Part shown: positions 8,347 through 10,068 of the stretch, one piece after another
Position numbering within the stretch: position 1 is the first letter of the stretch
How the letters are laid out: each line of letters starts with the position of its first letter
NCBI GenBank assembly: GCA_046539045.1
Contig: JBKHHU010000125.1
Span: 1 to 10,068 of the forward strand
From: JBKHHU01 sp046539045
Lineage (GTDB): Bacteria; Planctomycetota; Phycisphaerae; SM23-33
Direction of reading: 5' to 3'
DNA length: 10,068 bases
Notes under the pieces: model-generated
What the model saw: only the letters and a program-made list of their open reading frames with translations
What the model was told of the DNA's origin: nothing
Database searches by the model: none
Position numbers and translations under genes: made by a program

Positions 8347-8355
8347 TGGGGGCTC
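8329..8355 (+). terminator. Possible stem-loop at the convergent gene ends
   Basis: GAGC (8329-8332), a 4-base bulge, CCCC (8337-8340), a 7-base loop, GGGG (8348-8351) and GCTC (8352-8355) can form a bulged GC-rich hairpin spanning the two convergent stop codons. On the + strand TTTT follows at 8361-8364 after a 5-base gap. The bulge and the short, displaced T-run make it a weak intrinsic terminator at best. Its position between convergent genes is what makes it plausible. Confidence 0.3.
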
Positions 8356-9151
8356 AGACCTTTTCCATGAGCCTTCGCATCCGGGTCGATCGGCGGGAAA
8401 AGAAAGCCTTGACCGCGGGGCGAATCTTGAAAAAGGCCTGATACTTCAGGCGGCTCAGGCCGGACAGCCCGCTTTCCTGAATCCGCTCGATATCCCGGGC
8501 CATGTCGTCATCGAAGTGGTTCTGCCAGTCGCCGATGATGCCTTTCCTGTAGAACCGCTTTTCTTCGGGTACGCCTTCTTCCCCTCGCTTCTCCCGCAGC
8601 CGCTGAAGGGATGTCTTGTCCTTGATCCTGTCGATATCCTCCTCGGACAGGTCGCAGCCGAGGAAACTTCCGATCCGCCTGACCTCGTTGTGGAAGTCTG
8701 TCTTGAGGCTCTCAAAAGACGAGACGAACATCTGGGGGTGGTCCACGGACCACAACTTGTGGTACTCGACGATCTGATAGGCCTTGTATCGGCCGAGCTT
8801 CCAGTAATAGGGCCCGAACTCGGACTTCACTTTTCCTTCGCGCACCATGTGGTAGTAGTGGGAGACGATGACATCTCTCACGTCACGGGTAATGTCGAAC
8901 ACGCGGACATCGGGATGCGACAGCAGCAGGTCTACGTACTTGTGGCTGTGTAAGTGGCCTTTTGAAATGAAGTTATGGTTTTGAAAGTCGACTTCGCGCA
9001 GGAAGTCAGCCAGCCGGTACGACGAGATCCACAGCAGGTAGTCCGGATGGCGGTACGACTCGGGAATGGGTTGGAACTCCATCATCTCGAGGATGATGTT
9101 CCGAAGCCAGGTTGAGCCTGACTTGAAGGCTCCGTTTGCCATGACGAGCAT
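8354..9151 (-). CDS. PAPS-dependent sulfotransferase domain protein
   Basis: Sulfotransferase of 265 residues, transferring sulfate from 3'-phosphoadenosine 5'-phosphosulfate (PAPS), in this context probably to a hydroxyl of a sugar. The 5'-phosphosulfate-binding loop is FKSGSTWLRN (K10 to N18). The 3'-phosphate-binding motif is ITRDVRDVIVSHYYH (R89, S97 in place). The C-terminal RKGIIGDWQNHF (from about residue 202) matches the RKG-x2-GDW signature of cytosolic-type sulfotransferases. No signal peptide or membrane anchor is seen. The frame extends to ATG 9202, but I chose ATG 9151: GGGAG lies 8 bases upstream (complement of 9160-9164), and it leaves the short N-terminus before the first strand that the family normally has. 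ATG 9142 is a third option. It is the only gene on the - strand here and is convergent with the glycosyltransferase. The acceptor could also be a lipid or a small molecule. Confidence 0.86.
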   Translation of the reverse strand: MLVMANGAFKSGSTWLRNIILEMMEFQPIPESYRHPDYLLWISSYRLADFLREVDFQNHNFISKGHLHSHKYVDLLLSHPDVRVFDITRDVRDVIVSHYYHMVREGKVKSEFGPYYWKLGRYKAYQIVEYHKLWSVDHPQMFVSSFESLKTDFHNEVRRIGSFLGCDLSEEDIDRIKDKTSLQRLREKRGEEGVPEEKRFYRKGIIGDWQNHFDDDMARDIERIQESGLSGLSRLKYQAFFKIRPAVKAFFSRRSTRMRRLMEKV

Positions 9152-9159
9152 GCACGAAT

Positions 9160-9164
9160 CTCCC
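9160..9164 (-). promoter_or_regulatory. Ribosome-binding site that fixes the sulfotransferase start
   Basis: Read on the - strand this is GGGAG, 8 bases before ATG at 9151-9149. The longer alternative start at 9202 has no purine-rich motif upstream, so this site favours the shorter protein. Confidence 0.65.
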
Positions 9165-9215
9165 AGAAACAGAAGGGCCCCCTTCAGGGTGCCGATAATC
9201 ATAAGAGTTTCAGGA

Positions 9216-9244
9216 TGGACGTTGTTTACAGTATACAGTACAAT
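9216..9244 (+). promoter_or_regulatory. Candidate sigma70-like promoter for the last glycosyltransferase
   Basis: TGGACG (9216-9221), a 17-base spacer and TACAAT (9239-9244) match the -35 and -10 consensus at 4/6 and 5/6 positions with ideal spacing. The site lies in the only clearly AT-rich patch of the window, in the divergent intergenic region. It would give a leader of about 115-120 bases before ATG 9368. On the - strand TATACT (complement of 9230-9235) resembles a -10 box for the sulfotransferase, but I see no good -35 for it. This is prediction only. Confidence 0.45.
9227..9240. repeat. Tandem TACAGTA repeat
   Basis: Two perfect adjacent copies of TACAGTA (9227-9233 and 9234-9240) sit in the spacer and the first bases of the -10 element of the candidate promoter, with a GTATAC palindrome across the junction. 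The position would suit a repressor or activator site, but two 7-base copies may also be chance. Confidence 0.4.
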
Positions 9245-9308
9245 TCAGGCAAGAGGCGAGCAACATAACTGCTTCCTCCCATACAAGTTGGCGCAGACCG
9301 AACCGAGA

Positions 9309-9327
9309 AGCTTCCCAAGAGGAAGCT
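9309..9327. promoter_or_regulatory. Perfect stem-loop in the leader before the last gene
   Basis: AGCTTCC (9309-9315) and GGAAGCT (9321-9327) form a perfect 7-bp stem with a 5-base loop, about 40 bases upstream of the start at 9368 and downstream of the candidate promoter. No T-run follows on either strand, so it is not a canonical terminator. A 5' leader structure is possible. Apart from this stem, the promoter-like patch and ribosome-binding sites, I see nothing in 9152-9367. Confidence 0.35.
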
Positions 9328-9367
9328 GCGGCACCACAGAGCATTGTACTACACGATAGGGAGAATG

Positions 9368-10068
9368 ATGGGGTCTACTTATCATCTGTGTATTTTGTCT
9401 TGCCAGCATCCGGCTCAGGACGCCCGAACAACCCACAAGGTTGGTCGTTCGCTCCGTGCGGCGGGACATCGGGTAACCTGGATCGGGCCGGAAAGTCCCC
9501 TGCCTGAGGACGATTACGGAATCAACTTCCTGACCTACTCCCGCAATCGCGGGGCATTGGGAAGGCTGGGCCGCAGGAAGATCCTGGCCAAGCTTGCCCG
9601 TAGCCAGAAAAGCGTGGATTTCTGGTACGGGGTTGAGCCGGACTCGGCACAAGTCGCCGTCTCACTGGCAGAGCAGTTCGGGGGAAGGGCGATTTTTTCG
9701 ATACACGAGGTGTACCATGACGAGATGGCATACAAGTGGGCACCCTCTTGGCTGATTCCCATAGTCAGACCCCTTCTGAGGAGGCATCTGGAAAGGTTGT
9801 GCGACCGGTGCGACCTTCTGGAGGCGGCAGGTCTTACGCGGCTGGGGCCGTACAAGACAGGCAGGACTGAGTCGGTGGTTGTGCGAAACTGTGCCAGCCT
9901 TCACGTTGCTGAAAACCAAGCATCTCAGCCGTTCCCTCCGAACCGGGACGAAATCGTGCTGATGCACGGGCGGGGATGGTTGTCGTGCGGTAGTGCAACG
10001 GTCATCGAGGCCGCAAGAATCGTGGCCGACCGTACCGGGAGGAGGCCTCGGGTCATCTTCTTGGGAAC
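9368..10068 (+). CDS. Glycosyltransferase (GT4-like), N-terminal part, 3' partial
   Basis: An open frame runs from ATG 9368 past the right edge, giving 233 residues without a stop. The reading MGSTYHLCILSC, then THKVGRSLRAAGHRVTWIG, is a classic GT-B N-terminal Rossmann half with the strand-loop-helix pattern of family 4 enzymes. FSIHEVYH (about 110-117) corresponds to the DxHE segment seen in the relative at 7144-8346. EIVLMHGRGWLSCGSATVIEAA (200-215 region) opens the C-terminal donor-binding domain; the E-x7-E region is beyond the window. AGGGAG (9358-9363) precedes the start. An overlapping in-frame ATG at 9365 is too close to that site, so 9368 is preferred. It has its own upstream intergenic region and may begin a new transcription unit. 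Sugar specificity is unknown. Confidence 0.8.
   Translation, partial: MGSTYHLCILSCQHPAQDARTTHKVGRSLRAAGHRVTWIGPESPLPEDDYGINFLTYSRNRGALGRLGRRKILAKLARSQKSVDFWYGVEPDSAQVAVSLAEQFGGRAIFSIHEVYHDEMAYKWAPSWLIPIVRPLLRRHLERLCDRCDLLEAAGLTRLGPYKTGRTESVVVRNCASLHVAENQASQPFPPNRDEIVLMHGRGWLSCGSATVIEAARIVADRTGRRPRVIFLG

Noticed and set aside
8324..8953. A 209-residue + strand open frame opposite the sulfotransferase
   Set aside because: It is antisense to a gene with intact PAPS-binding motifs, has no recognisable domain, and its composition mirrors the opposite strand's codons.
9152..9202. N-terminal 17-residue extension of the sulfotransferase starting at 9202
   Set aside because: There is no ribosome-binding site before 9202, whereas GGGAG precedes the internal ATG at 9151, and the family usually has only a short lead before the PAPS loop.
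1..10068. CRISPR arrays, tRNA or rRNA genes, insertion sequences, phage or defence genes
   Set aside because: I saw no regularly spaced repeats, transposase or integrase motifs, or structured RNA signatures anywhere in the window.

Overview
This window is the interior of a bacterial surface or exopolysaccharide biosynthesis locus. Six consecutive + strand genes fill positions 1-8346 almost without gaps, and several junctions overlap. A - strand sulfotransferase meets them tail to tail at 8354-9151. After a roughly 216-base intergenic region, another + strand glycosyltransferase starts at 9368 and runs off the right edge. GC content is high (about 60% by eye), start sites carry clear GGAG/AGGAG ribosome-binding sites, and every gene reads as an ordinary bacterial protein. 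The sequence does not fix a taxon. A high-GC Gram-negative bacterium fits (for example Planctomycetota or a proteobacterium), but that is inference from gene content only.

Layout: (1) 1-1496, a polytopic flippase-type polysaccharide exporter whose 5' end lies outside the window; (2) 1483-2745, a family 4-type glycosyltransferase whose C-terminal part shows signs of a local frame disturbance; (3) 2742-4253, an O-antigen ligase/polymerase-like membrane protein; (4) 4287-6323, a heparinase II/III-like protein with both the alpha-helical and the beta-sheet domain but no signal peptide; (5) 6320-7117, a class I SAM-dependent methyltransferase; (6) 7144-8346, a second family 4-type glycosyltransferase; (7) complement 8354-9151, a PAPS-type sulfotransferase; (8) 9368-10068+, the N-terminal part of a third glycosyltransferase.

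How they may work together (inference): the glycosyltransferases build a lipid-linked repeat unit, the flippase moves it across the inner membrane, and the ligase-like protein polymerises it or transfers it to an acceptor. The methyltransferase and sulfotransferase would decorate sugars. The heparinase-like enzyme would cleave or edit a uronate-containing chain. Together this suggests a sulfated, possibly uronic-acid-containing, glycosaminoglycan-like surface polysaccharide. The chemistry cannot be read from the sequence alone.

I found no RNA genes, CRISPR arrays, insertion sequences or phage genes. The points most worth checking are the apparent frame disturbance near 2521-2605, the lyase and sulfotransferase inside an assembly locus, and the AT-rich promoter-like patch with a tandem TACAGTA repeat upstream of the last gene.
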